A DNA stretch of 64,000 nucleotides from Polytrichum commune (GCA_950295325.1 OX485804.1:28148001-28212000); one strand, 5' to 3'. Counted from the first letter of the stretch, positions 38,666-50,629 are shown. A program made the numbers and translations. Notes: generated by a model not told the origin, from the letters alone.

Positions 38666-38878
38666 ATGTGTGTGGGAGTCCTAAGGAAGACTCAGACCTA
38701 TCAATGGGCATAGTGCTGTTCATTGTTAGAGTTCAGTTAACATCCGTGTACAGGTTCTGCATTATTGCTCGATTGTTGCACTTGACAAAAATGGATGTGT
38801 ATCAATCACACAGTTGTATGGGTCTTGAAGAGATTGCATAAAACAAACTCACTTGCCTGTCATTGTCGTCTGGCACAG

Positions 38879-41800
38879 GCTCTTGCAAGGCCGGTGTCCA
38901 AGGTTGGGTGGGATGCTAACCAGTTGCAAGACAATGCTGATGGGGTATTCAAGGTTCAAGCAAACAGTTCCCGGCCTCGTGGGTGCTTCTCATCACTTCT
39001 GTTATTGCCTTTCATGATGTGATCGGTATAAGCAATCATCAAACCCTAAAAATATGCTTAGTGAATTCTGAGCAACAGGGAACAGGGAGAATATGAGGAC
39101 AACCAGCTAAATCTTAAGTCTTCCAAAGTGAACCGGTTTTGTTGGGTAGGCAATCGGTTATGGTTAAAGAAAACTGCAAAATATTCTCTGTATCCTTTGA
39201 AAATGGTCAATAGTTGCCTATGGTCTCAAATTCTGAACGCTTTTTTTTGGCCATTTCAATCGGTTGACTTGTGAGTAGTTGCTGGTGCTCCCGTACCTAG
39301 CTGAGCACCACATGAGAATGGATTCATCACTGACATTGTCCTGAAAGCAGTGCCATCAGGTTTTCCTACAGGAATGAGGACTTAGTGAGATTTTAAGACT
39401 AATACAGTTATGTGGACCATGATTGCTCATAATGTCACTTTTTCTGGTGGAGAAGAATGAAGCAGTTCTTAACATAGAAAAGTGTGAGGGTTCCATCTCT
39501 TCTTGGTTCATCACACTTGAATGTAGAAGAAGGATTTTTGAGGGTTTCCCATCTCTTCTCAGTTCAATATGCTTGAAATGTGAAGAAGGTGACTCATGAT
39601 CTGGTGGATATGAAGCTTGCACTTCAAAAAAAAAATCCTGGACAAAAAGTGTTTGTTCACGTCATATTCCAGTGCAACTTGGAATCTGAGATATGTAATC
39701 AAATCTGATTTGAATAGCAATGCGTTTGGGGATTTATCAGCACAGGTGTCACAGGAGCACCAGACAGAACCAAACATGCAGATGAAGATGGTGAGTGTCA
39801 TGCTTTCATGTCAATTTCAAGCAGTTTACTACATTCCATATAAGCTTCTATTGTTAAAATGTGAGACCACATATCATGTTCCGAACAGGAAGCTACACTA
39901 GATAGTCCTATTAGTGTGGGCCATAGTAATCTTTAAAACCCATGTTAATTTTCAACCCATGCCAAAACTCTAGTTTATAAATTAGTGTGGGCCACATTAA
40001 TTTTTTTTTCTAGAAAATTGATGTGGGTTCCCAGTGGGTGACTATTTTATTTTATGCCACTTTCGTCCTTGAAGTAATACTCAAGGTGTTGGTCAAAAGT
40101 CTCCAGGAAGACTTAGGTGAAGACCTAGGGTCTTCGGTCCACTTTATTTCCACCCTAACTAGATGCTTAGTGTGGCCCACATTAACTATTTCCACATTAA
40201 TTTTCTACCCACACTAATAGGACTATCTAGTGTAGTGTCGTGCTTTGCATCCACGGTGATAGTGTTCAAAATCCTTGGAAATGTTGTCATCTCGTGACAA
40301 TGTAGAAGCAAAGCAAACTTCTCATTTTTAGTCTCTCTACTGCGATAGGGATTAATCTCAAATTGTGGAGAAGTGACAGGGACCATGGCGAAGGACCTGA
40401 GAGCTGTCTCTCTTTCCTTGACCGCATCCTTGATTCGTCCGCATTGGTCTCGGGGTCTAATCACTCCCCAAAGCCAACCTCCAACCTCCAAGAGTACAAC
40501 TTCTCTCTCTTCACTATCGTGTTCCTAGTCCCTAAATTCTCAAGAACCGTTTGCACTACAAATGTGGTTGTGGTTAACCACCAAAATCAACCACAACTGT
40601 CGTCTTCTCATTCACACTCAGACTGTGCAAATCCTTCAGACCTTGTACAGCCGCTAGCCCACGGACTTTTTGGGCTAGCGGCTAACCTAATAGCTAACAG
40701 TTATGGCTGAAAACGGTTCTCGAAAAAAATGGGCTAGCCCAGCTATGGCTAGATCGCGGCTTGAAAAATTATGGGCTAGCCTAGCTATGGCTAGATCGAG
40801 GCCTCAAAAAATATGGGCTAGTCCAGCTATGGCTAGATCGAGGCCTCAGATAATATGGGCTAGCCCAGCTAGTTATTAGCTAGCTAAAGATAAGTCATGT
40901 AACTCAATTGGCTCAAGCTAAGGCCCAGCCATGTCATCCCTACCACTACCATAAAATTTTTAGGGTTGAGATCATCTGTCCATATCCAAGTGCTTCCAAG
41001 TGCAACCGGTTACATGTTTACATCTTTTGATATGTCTTTACTCAAAGTGGGCTATATTCTCTACATTCCTCTAAAAAGATGGGTCGTTCTCTTGAAGTCT
41101 TGAACAAGAACTTCAACAAGTTCATTTTGAAACTCAACCAGCTCATCTGCAACTAGTAGCCGGAACTCTGTAAGTAGTAGCCAGATCTCTGTAACTGTAG
41201 TGGCGGGCGTAATCGAGAAACTTTACGATCTCATCCATGACGGTGTGATTTGGAAAACCATCAAGCGATTGGTGGAGAAGAAAGCTGAGGCGATCATATC
41301 CCTTCTCCCGGAGATCAATGCTGACCGCGGCCGTCTAGTCAAGCGTCGAAAGATAGCATCGGATCCTATAGCATCTAGAGCAATGTTGCAGGATCTCATT
41401 GGCGACGCAGTGCAAACCAGCCATGAGGAGAGTGAGGAGGTGGATATTGAACATGATCCGGTGGCCATGGTGGCGGCCAAGATACACATGTATTTCTCCA
41501 TCGCCAGTGAGAAATTCCCAGAATCTGGGAATTTGGTTAGTTGGTGGTGGAATGAACGATATAGAATGCCGTGTTTGGCGGAAGTAGCCGCCGCTTTACT
41601 AGCCTCCAAACCCGGATCGGGTGGGCTAGAATGTGACTTTGGCAGTCTAAATGATATCATTACTCCAAAGAGATCATCGCTTGGGGGAGGATTTGCAGAG
41701 GCATCAATGATGTTGAAGTTGAACAAACATCTAATGCCATACGATCCTGAAAAGTTGATCTTGTTGGATAATTCCGATTGGAAGAATCACATTCCCAAAC

Positions 41801-44800
41801 GCCCTATTTTCAATGAGGAGTTGCAAATAGAGGATGATGACAATTTGTTGGTAGAGTATGATGAGCAACATGTTTTAGATATTGATGAAGATGAGTGATT
41901 TTGACTGATATGAAATATAATTGTATTGATGACACAATGTCTCCTTGAATTCATTATATGAGCTACATGAATTAATTTATTAGGTCAGCTAATCCAACTA
42001 TATGGCTAGAAACGGTACCCGAAAAAAATGGGTTAGCCCAGCTATGGCTAGATCGAGGCCTCCCAAAATATGGGCTAGCCCAGCTATGGCTAGATCGAGG
42101 CCTCAAAAAATATGGGCTAGCCTAGCTATGGCTAGATCGAGGCCTTAGAAAATATGGGCTAGCCTAACTATGGCTAGATTGAGGCCTCAAAAAATATGGG
42201 CTAGCCTAGCTATGGCAAGATTAAGGCCTCAAAAATATGGGCTAGCCCAGCTAGCTAATGGGCTATAAAAGGTGTGAAATCCTTGTGGTTGACGGTAGCA
42301 TCGGTCTTCCAAATCACAATCTATCATTGGTTAAGGTCTTGGACTTGAGAAGAGATTAAAGTGATTATTATCCTTCTTGACCTTGGATTGGATTATAGTG
42401 TTGAAGCGGTTGCCTCTTTCTCCCCGGACCTTGGCCTTAAGACTCTGTAGTGGTGCCACATGAGCATGAACAACCACCCTAAGGATGGTTAAACACACGG
42501 AACAATGGGGGTAGAGAATGGTTGTGGTTGTGGTTAGCATTTGTTGTGCCTTTTCCATGGAAATAGAACCCAAGAAATTAAACTACATGACAACCACAAC
42601 CACCCCTAGTGTAAATGACCCTTGACAAGATTGCCTTGAGTCTTGTAAATATATTCAACGGTGTGGTGGCACCAATTGCACTTCAAATCAGTCGCGTCTT
42701 TTTGGTAATTAAGAGTGCCCAAATACCATTCATTGGGTTTACCCTGAAACTTTCAGGTTGATCCTAGAACCTGAAACATATTTGAGAGTAACAGTAGAAA
42801 ATCATTTGCAATTTCCTACTAAATTATGTTAGGCAATAAGTTTCCAACTAATTTTCATCCTCTCATTGTCTTACCGTCTGAGAACACATGATTACAATCT
42901 CACTACGCCAAAATCTAGTGATTTGTTTATCTCCTCATGATTCCTTAATATGCAGTGCTTGCTTTTTAGGAGCACTCATTTGAAAATTTTATACCGGAAC
43001 GCTATTAAGGAAATTGTGATGATTCTTTTGATGTTTATAATCTGTTTGGAGTATTCGAGGTTACATGAATACTTCAATGCTAAAGCTGTGGTCGTAAAAC
43101 CATTTGCCACTGTCGTGGAGAACAAATTTTCAACCCATGAGCCCCAAATGTTTGCTTCATTAAATTTGCAGGGAAAGCTTTTTCTCATTCTAGTATTCTA
43201 GAAGACAATTCTCAAGATAATTTTTGATTCTTGTCAATCTTGTCATGATTCCATCACTTTCTGGGTTCATCTATTGGAATGCTCACAGAAACTCAAGATA
43301 TTCCAGAACTAGATGATGGGCTGGACACTGCAAGGGAGGTACCTATTGCCAATACCCTCCATGAATTTTCATAGACTATACCAGCTGAATAATGATATCA
43401 ACCTTTGCCTACAAGCCCTAATCTTTTAAATATACAAGAATGTCAAGGCATAGTCTTCAATAAGCAAAACCAATAACATGAAGGCCAAAAGATTGCTCAG
43501 CGCATGAAAAACTGAAGTGAACTGTGCAGGTTGCTGTTCCACCCAAAATTTCAGCGCAAAGGGTCCCAGCCATGAGGGATTTGGGCAACAATATGCCATT
43601 TATATTGCCATACATTCACGTGAGTTTTTTAACATGTGTTACCAATGCTAACATGAAGATTCTGACCATCTCGGAATCCTGCTCTAAATTGATTTTGTTT
43701 TTTTATTCAATAAATATAATCATGACTAAGCAGGTTTATTGTGGCTAAAGTATGTCATGATTGTCTTAACAGGATGGCAACATTGATCTTAGACCTCTTA
43801 TATGTCATCTTACACCGGTTTCTCAGGTAGTTTCCAACAATATTGTCACAATTTCGTTTAGTATCTATGTGGAAAGCTTGAACTAAGTGAATTTTGCATA
43901 ACTAGATAGATACAGGCATGCGTAGGTGACGATGGATAATCAGCTGGACTCATAAATAATAAATATGTAAACATGCAGATGAGATCTGTCACTATTAGAG
44001 GAACAACAAAGATGAGCATATGGAACTTCTAATCGACGTGTGCATATTTGCACTGGTAGAACAAGGGGTGGCTTGAACCCAAGGCCTTAACCTGGATCCC
44101 ATTGGAACTCAAGGTTAAGTGGCCTAAGGTTGGAATAGTGTTTGGATGGGTGACCCTCCTAGCACTTGATTCTGGTGCACCCTCCCATCTATGATCCACC
44201 CAATCATAGTGGGGGTATTTGGGTAAATCGGATATTTTCAACAAATCATGTGGGAACCCAGGGGCTTGCCCTTGGGGGAGATAGGTTCTGGCTAGCTTGT
44301 CTATGCACGTTCGAGGTGTGCACCTTCAGAAGGAGGCAATAGTCGTTGGGGCCCCTCTAATTCTCGTAATGCCCATTTCAATATTACATATAAATTTAGA
44401 CCAACTTGAAAATGAGGCAACACCATAATTCACGCTGGTGGCAACATTGAAGTCGTCTTTCTATGGTAGAACACAGTGAAAGTGTGTGTTAACATATGTT
44501 GCTTGTGAAATCACTATTTTATTGTTGTAACCTATGTTGCGGCTGAATTCCATATCAAGTAATCTTTGAAAGTTTGTGTGTACTGAAAATGTCATTTTAC
44601 ACTAGAGCATAGTTTACAATACATTTTTGGAGCTTGGCTTTGGGTGATGTAGTGTATAATGTGGCGTGAGCTTTCCCTTGAACTTCGGATCCAATTGTGT
44701 ACAATTAGTTCAAATTTGATGGGAAGGTGGCACTATGTTGCAGGTGATTGAAGACGATGAACTGTGGGATCCTGACATACTTCTTAGAGAGGTAATCAGC

Positions 44801-45049
44801 GGTTGGGTCTTTCTTGTCACACCAATCTGTTATTGCAGTAATGCTGATTGACAACAAGGATCATGAACACACAATCTGAGCTGGAATTGAAAAATTTCAA
44901 GTTAAAAACACAAACTGTTGACATACAGAAGTTACTGGTCATTTTGTGTCGAAACAAGGAAATTTGATGATTTCTTGTGTGGTGTATTGCAGTTAGAATT
45001 TAAAGAAAATGCAGATAAACAGAACAATCTTCCAAGTTCATTTGCTAAT
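38879..45049 (+). CDS. Unknown multi-exon plant gene
   Basis: Predicted exons between good AG acceptors and GT donors: 38879-38944, 39673-39790, 43289-43338, 43530-43619, 43773-43826, 44744-44791 and 44993-45049. The last five are consecutive and keep phase 0 at every junction, which chance would rarely give. Their product reads TQDIPELDDGLDTARE, then VAVPPKISAQRVPAMRDLG, then DGNIDLRPLICHLTPVSQ, then VIEDDELWDPDILLRE, then LEFKENADKQNN. At least one exon between 39.8 and 43.3 kb is missing from this model, because the phases there do not join. A candidate terminal exon lies at 45254-45511. The 5' end is unresolved. No family is recognised; the product is acidic and hydrophilic. A MITE and a hAT-derived element sit in the gap between 39.8 and 43.3 kb. 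Confidence 0.5.
39893..40235. mobile_element. MITE with CTACACTAGATAG ends
   Basis: Perfect 28-bp terminal inverted repeats starting CTACACTAGATAGTCCTATT, 343 bp in all. The interior contains AATTAGTGTGGGCCACATTA, also found in degenerate form at 34.4 kb. It lies in a predicted intron of the 38.9-45 kb gene. Confidence 0.8.
41000..41170 (+). repeat. Dispersed AACCGGTT-type repeat, copy 3
   Basis: Shares AAGTGCAACCGGTTACATGT, GGGCTATATTCT, CATTCCTCTAA and CTCATCTGCAACTA blocks with the copies at 24.0, 27.4 and 46.9 kb. It lies directly 5' of the hAT fragment. Confidence 0.45.
41200..41898 (+). pseudogene. hAT transposase C-terminal (dimerisation) fragment
   Basis: The frame is open for 232 codons from a non-ATG codon; the first in-frame ATG is at about 41383. 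The C-terminal half resembles the hAT dimerisation domain: the order SWWWNERYRMPCLAEVAAALL, then ECDFG, then ITPKRSSL, then MMLKLNKH follows the family pattern W-W, P-L, S-ER-FS, KR-L, L-N. The catalytic DDE core expected upstream is missing, so it is truncated. It ends in an acidic tail. The frame is intact over 230 codons, so either it is young or it has been retained. Confidence 0.7.
44067..44462 (+). repeat. 5S-related retroelement, copy B (most complete)
   Basis: The first 100 bp resemble plant 5S rRNA in order: CTGGATCCCATTGGAACTC (44092-44110), GGTTAAG near 44113, and a perfect GGATGGGTGACC at 44144-44155, the last two being in the internal pol III promoter region of 5S genes. It is followed by the shared unrelated body (CATCTATGATCC, TGTGGGAACC, GGAGGCA, ATAATTCACGC). 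It resembles either a 5S-derived SINE or the LTR of a Cassandra-type TRIM; only single copies without paired LTRs are visible. Confidence 0.65.
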
Positions 45050-45253
45050 GTGAGCATCACATGAGTAACACCTCCCACTGAAGGAGATATGTGTGAAAAC
45101 CCTGTGACCAAATGATGGTGAATTTTGATTTGTTAGTATAGAGAACATATGAAAAACCCACAGCAGATCTTCCGTGTGAAACATTCTGTGAAATTTGAGC
45201 CCAAAGATATCAGGCATGAGTAAAATTCAGCTCAACTTGGAAAAGATTGTTAG

Positions 45254-45511
45254 ATCCCCTTCTTTACAACAATGTTCATTCACCTTCTGTCACAAGAACT
45301 GGTCTTCAGTAATCATGAACTAAATCTTGCACAAATGTACGAGCAATGTTTTTTAATTCAACACAACCTAGCATTCAAAGAGGAAATCCCACGTTTACAA
45401 GCTAATGAGAGAAATTTCCTTAAAATGCCATATAAGAAAAACGCTGGAGGTACAGATAATCTCTTCTATAGTAGCTTCTTCAAATTTGAGGTCTCTCTGC
45501 CTTACAGTTGA
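45254..45511 (+). CDS. Candidate terminal exon of the 38.9-45 kb gene
   Basis: An open frame of about 85 codons to a TGA at 45509-45511, containing NHELNLAQMYEQC and EEIPRLQANERNFLKMPY. A TTAG acceptor at 45253 keeps phase 0 with the exon ending at 45049, but its pyrimidine tract is poor; the better TCTTCAG acceptor at about 45309 would be out of phase. Assignment to the gene is tentative. Confidence 0.3.
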   Translation: MPFFTTMFIHLLSQELVFSNHELNLAQMYEQCFLIQHNLAFKEEIPRLQANERNFLKMPYKKNAGGTDNLFYSSFFKFEVSLPYS

Positions 45512-46171
45512 TTGCCCAAATTGTGTAAATAAGGACAAGTGAAGAACTTTAAGCACTCTCAAGCATCTCAATCTGTGAAGATTAGTCTGAAATGAACATC
45601 AACTTCATTACATGATGAAAATGGGCCAGTATGTGTGACCTAATTCACAAGAATGCGAGCATCTGAATCAAGGCATTCTATCCCTAAATGGCAATTACAG
45701 CTACAAAAGCCACACCTTCAAGAGTTAGTTTGGGCTATGAATTGCGAAGAGACCATCAGATTGCAAAACATTTCTCAATGGAGAACTTGGAAGTGAACCT
45801 GGAAGAAGACTCAGATTCATGAAATAGTTCGTCATGACTTCACCTTGAAATAAAGAACATGGTGGTGGCAATCAAAGATGAAGTTGAGCACATCAATGGA
45901 AGTTTTCCAAGCTCAAGCCCATGTTAGAGGTAGACACCTACTTGTAAAGTGGTTTCCAATTTTCGTTCAAGACTAATAGAATACATTTCCTATCAAATGT
46001 GAAACCCTTTAAGGCATCCATCTATGCCTATAGTGGTAAGCAAGTGAATTGTTGCCAACCCTGGTGGCTCAATGATTTTCTATGATTAGACATTGCCCAA
46101 TCAATATGCTCATATGTTCACCTATTCTATGACCTGGCCATTAAACCCAAGGGCAAAATGCAATCATCCTG
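45512..46171. other. Intergenic between convergent genes
   Basis: Probably 3' flanks of the unknown plus-strand gene and the minus-strand monooxygenase. Nothing else is recognised. Confidence 0.4.
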
Positions 46172-48539
46172 TCAAATTCCAGCCCATTGTCTACTAGCGT
46201 TCACCCATCCAACTCCCTTCAACACCATATCTCGTAAAACGCCTCGCAATCCAGTACCATGAAGCATGTCAGTAGCTTGTTTGGATAATCTGGAAGATTT
46301 AAATCCACGTTCAAACAAAAGCTTTTCGTAGTCAGGAATTCCTGTCGTGATGACATCAGTGTCTTTGTGCTTCAAGGCTTCCACCAGATCATGTGCATCT
46401 TGAAACGCAATATTTGCACCAAGCCCGCGATGGGGGGTCATGGCATGTGCAGCATCCCCTAGCAGTGTGACGCGCGTGGTTTTGCCGAGTGGAGATACAT
46501 TCTTCTTGGTGGGTACAACCCATGTAAGAGATCGAGCTCGCAAACCGTAACCTTCGGAAGGTGTTTCTTGAACTAGTGCTGCGTATTCGACCCCTTCGGC
46601 ATTAAATACTTCACCTGCAAGAGAATCTATCTCCTGTTGGCCCATCAACCACAGTGACTCAATCCATCAGCGCACTCTGCCATTGGACTAAACCTTGAAA
46701 GACTCGCCATGAGACATCTAGATCTCTTAAAAACACACTCTCAAAAGCAGGTGTCAATGACTACCCTAGTTTGGCATCCTAGCCTGAGATCTTTAGCAGA
46801 ACCTCGAATAGGTGCAACCAATGCACGGGAGTACTGACTGCTAGTTACAGATGAACCGGTTCAGTTTGGAAAATAACCGGTTAAATTTCAAGATTCAGGA
46901 AAATTACCGACGAGTTTGAAAAAATCCATAGAATATACCTCAGATGAACCAAGAAAAACTGAAAGATCACAATATGCAACCGATTGGACTTGGAAACATT
47001 AGAATTTCGGTTGATTATGCCCCAAAACATCCCCGTACACTGGCTGCAACTCTCCCCGTTAAAGCAGCTGTTTCTGAACCACTTCTAATGCTTCTAATAA
47101 ATTCTTGAATTTCTTTGTGGACAAAAAGGGAGTGAAACATGCTTGGAGAGAGGGCGTTGAGAGGAATCCATTAAAACCATTTATGTCTAAAATAGAAAAC
47201 ATCCAGCTGCCTTTGTAAGAAAACAATTCACAAACAATTCCTAGAGTCTGTAGTGTTAAAAAAATGCTAACAACATGAAAAAAAATCCCGGAAAACCAGT
47301 GCTTTTTATGAATGTGTTAACTTAACAACTCCAAACCATGTTCTGAAGTCGCCGACCCTCCCCAACATCAATAGGTACACTTTCAATCTGTTGCAACTGA
47401 GATTCCGACAAGTTTGTGCCCATTCTGAGCTTGTGGTAGCAACCAATGTCGGACCGGTATATAGGTGAATGGCATGTAATAATAATCAACATCGATAACA
47501 ATGGTGTTAAAGAACCTACCTGTGGGTGTCAAATTGTCATACCAGTCAAGTATTGATGTTTGGTGGGATGTCAAGCTGAGAGAATCTTTGCATACCCAAG
47601 TTATTATTTAGGTTAACACCATTCTAAACCATATTGCAGATACTAGGACGGTTTTGCCGCAGTCTGAAACTCTCGCACGGCATATACATAGACCCGGATG
47701 GTATCGAAAACAAAAACAGCGTCAAATACCCATAGCAACAACTGATCTCTTACCGGTTTGAGTGTTTCGGCGTCGGTGGGCAGATTGGGAGCCACATGCA
47801 GAGGGAAGCTGTAGGCCCAGAAGAACATTTCCTGCCCCGAAGTTCCGTCGAATTCCATGAGCATGAGGCAACTTCCTTTGGCCCCCATACCGCGCACGAA
47901 GTGGGAGCCCTGGAGTAGATCCACAAGTCTCGGCATCTTGGCCTTCAAAGCAGGAGTGGCAGCCACCGAGGCCGCCACCACCTGCACCGCGACTTCCTCC
48001 AGCTTCATATCGGGGCAGCGTTGGGATCGGACCCGCGACTTGGCCCCGTCCGCTCCGACCAACATGTCCCCCGTGGCTTGCGTCCCGTCCTTGAAGTACG
48101 CCGTCACATTGGTCTCGGTCTCCTCGTACCGCTCGAACATTTTCCCGTACTCCACGCTCACACCCGCCACCAGGGCGTCGCGGAGCCCCCACCTGTTGAC
48201 GACGCCCACGATGCTGGCGTTCGGGTTGGACGGGTCGTCCTTGATGGACATCATGAGCTTCAGCTTGCTGTCCACCATAAGCCCTCCTTTGGGTTTAGGT
48301 TCTATGGCTCCCAAGAACTGCACAGCTTTGGGAACGGAAGCAAGCGCAGATTGGCCGGAGCGGTTGATGCCAATTCGGTAGCCCTGTGCACGCTCCCCGG
48401 CCTTAGGATCCCGCTCGAAAACGATCACTTTGTACTTGTCCGCCACTGAGGAGTTTTGGAGAATCTGAGCAAACGCAAGCCCGCCGAGACCTCCACCAAT
48501 AACAAGGATGGTTTTGGGTGGTGGTGGTGGTGGCGCCAT
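46172..48539 (-). CDS. Class A FAD-dependent monooxygenase (aromatic hydroxylase-like)
   Basis: Two exons: 48539-47754 and 46633-46172 (donor CCG/GTAAGA, acceptor CAACAG/GAG, phase 0), giving 415 residues plus stop, normal for the family. Start ATG 48539-48537 gives MAPPPPPPKTILVIGGGLGG. Three family signatures are intact: GGGLGG (15-20) for FAD ADP binding, GADGAKSRV (162-170, the DG motif) and LLGDAAHAMTPHRGLGAN (319-336, the GD motif with the FAD ribityl site). It would use NAD(P)H and O2 to hydroxylate a small, probably aromatic, substrate; the substrate cannot be read from the sequence. There is no signal peptide or membrane anchor. Reading past the donor would end after a short unrelated tail at 47643. 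GC-rich codon use in exon 1 contrasts with the AT-rich surroundings. Confidence 0.88.
46845..47010 (-). repeat. Dispersed AACCGGTT-type repeat inside the monooxygenase intron
   Basis: Reverse-orientation copy with GATGAACCGGTTCAG, AATAACCGGTTAA, GAATATACCTC and ATGCAACCGATTGGACTTGG. It lies in the 1120-nt intron. Confidence 0.45.
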
Positions 48540-50620
48540 TTTGTGCTCCAGGAGATCGCCAAGCGAGCGATGGCTGAGCTTGAATTGATCTGCACAGACG
48601 ATGGATCCACCACAAGTAAATTTCAGATGAGTCAGCTGAGAGTCAGTGAATTTATTAGAGATTCTTGTGCTCTCGGCAACCTGGTACTTCACCCGAAACC
48701 GCAAATTCTCTAGATGGACCTTTACTTTTCACTACAACATGACGATATGATGCTCGATCCTTGGACATAGGGGCAGAGCGAAAAGGCATTCATTCATTCG
48801 ACTTGACATAACTCAAGACATCAAAGTGTCGAGTGACCACATCAATTTGACACTTTTTCCAAGTTTTAAATAGTGAAAAAATTTGTCGAGATCAAAGGCA
48901 TCAGAAACTAAATCAATGCTAGGCGAAAAATGTCTTTCAAATTATGACGCTGTCGAATGGACAGGAAAAGAATCAGGAGTCGTGCAGAACATCAACTTTG
49001 TGACTCGACGAGAGAAGATATATATATATATATATATATACATAGTATTCGACGCAGTGAGAGTTTGACGATCATGGCGATTCGAAATCTGTCTAAACAT
49101 ATCGAATAAACGTGTCGAATGAGCAGCCATGTACACAAATTGTAACTCGTGAAACTCACCCAAACTATGCACTCGCTCAATGCCCTTCTCTACAAGGGAC
49201 AATCGAAATCGAGGAATGAAACTGCAGGACTAAACTCACGCGACTAGCAAAATGTTGGACTAAAAGATGACAACTTGAGCTCCAATTTGAATCGCGCACA
49301 GGTGATGACCAATTCCACTGCATTTCGCAAAAAAGGAAGACCCATGGGAACACACTATATATATTGGCTGACACATGTGAACCCGAAACACTCTAGACCC
49401 TCCAGGTCCACGATCTTCACAGCACTGAACCAACTAATCTTACACAGAGAAGCTGCAAGCATGATGCATGAAAAAACATGGCAGTTTGAGTCTAACTGCA
49501 GGGCCAATAAACCTTGAAGGACGTTAATTAAGCTTGAATAAGCTTAACCTAGTGTGAGTATGCGGAAGTGGGAGAAATTAAGAGGGTGAGTAGATTGCCT
49601 GGTTTTGTGTAAGTTCTAATAAATCGCTCCAGCTGGGTCTACATATTATGACATCTGCGCTGGAAATCTGTGACAGGAATGATTGGCACACTGGCGATTC
49701 TTATAGAGCTTGGCGATGGGGCGGCAGGACGGAAGGTTCCTGTCACTCAGCTCCCAAAGTTCCTGGATACTTCGCACCTGCGTTCCAAGATCGTCTTCAC
49801 CGATTTGGGTCACTCCTCCGGAGCTGTGACTGAGAATGTGCCATGCGTCGACGCGGGTAGGCTCGATCTGAGCCGTTCGATCCATCCAGGCCCATCTAGC
49901 GGCCTGACTGATCCGAGGTGGCATGAATGAAGCTGAAGGACCGGGCACATGGCGTTGGCTTCCACAGCCTAGGCGGCCCTTGACAGACCTGGGCTGAAAT
50001 AGTAAAAAAAGAAAAAGAAAAAGAATTGAACGTAACAGTTCAAAAGGTTGGTTTTGAATCGTTGCATTACATGTAGGCAATGTGTTTATTACGTTGGGGG
50101 TAGAATGGCCTTATCAACTAAAATGAGCCAATTGGTCTGCTTAATTTAATGTAGGGAACATGATGGGAACGTAATGATTGTTAGTTGGTACGAGAGAATA
50201 CCCGTTGAGGGTTCTTAAAATACAACTCAACCATTCCAATACACCCACACATGTTTATAAAACCATGCAAATAATCAATTGTAATATGGAAAATCTCATC
50301 AATTGTGACAAAAGGATTGTCTCATAATGACCCAATTGGTTCATTTTAGTTGATAAGGCCATTAAAATACATTCTACGTTTTACTACATTTTGTAGCCTG
50401 CGCGGTGGCTTGCCTTGGTTGTAGTCAATTTTTTGTTGTGTTGTACAGTTGCTTGCCCAACCACCCTACTTCCCCAACAATTAAAAAACAGTTGCGGGGG
50501 TAGCAAAGTTGGGCCATGTGCCCAACCCTTGACGTTACCAACAAATTTTGAGGTGCACAGGGTTGAGACCAAATCCACCCATGTCCAAACTTTCTCAATT
50601 AAGGTATGCAAGTGATATGC
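48540..50620. other. Intergenic; 5' flank of the monooxygenase
   Basis: Contains a (TA)n run at 49019-49041. A GC-richer block at 49.65-50.0 kb is open in several frames on both strands but shows no domain. The monooxygenase promoter should lie within the first few hundred bases; no element could be placed. Confidence 0.4.
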
Positions 50621-50629
50621 AATTATTCT

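Larger units (their letters stand above)
40649..42270 (+). mobile_element. hAT-derived element with direct flanking arrays
   Basis: A transposase-like frame (41200-41898) lies between two arrays of one motif of about 41 bp, ATGGGCTAGCCCAGCTATGG followed by CTAGATCGAGGCCTC: about four units at 40690-40895 and six at 41990-42265. Both arrays run in the same direction and open with the same variant (GAAAACGG/GAAACGG then CGAAAAAAATGGG). A 13-bp perfect hairpin (arms 40649-40661 and 40671-40683) marks the left limit. True hAT ends and an 8-bp target duplication were not found. Confidence 0.6.

Noticed and set aside
41223-41726. 167-codon minus-strand frame opposite the hAT fragment
   Set aside because: The plus strand matches the hAT dimerisation pattern in order; the antisense frame has no domain.
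47643-47753. Continuation of monooxygenase exon 1 to a stop at 47643
   Set aside because: The tail does not resemble the family, and splicing from CCG/GTAAGA restores the expected GD-motif half in phase.
47722-48449. Several long open frames on both strands over the monooxygenase
   Set aside because: They are shadows of its GC-rich first exon; only the minus-strand frame carries family motifs.
49646-50080. Open frames on both strands in a GC-richer block
   Set aside because: No recognised motif, and strands are equally open, as expected from base composition.
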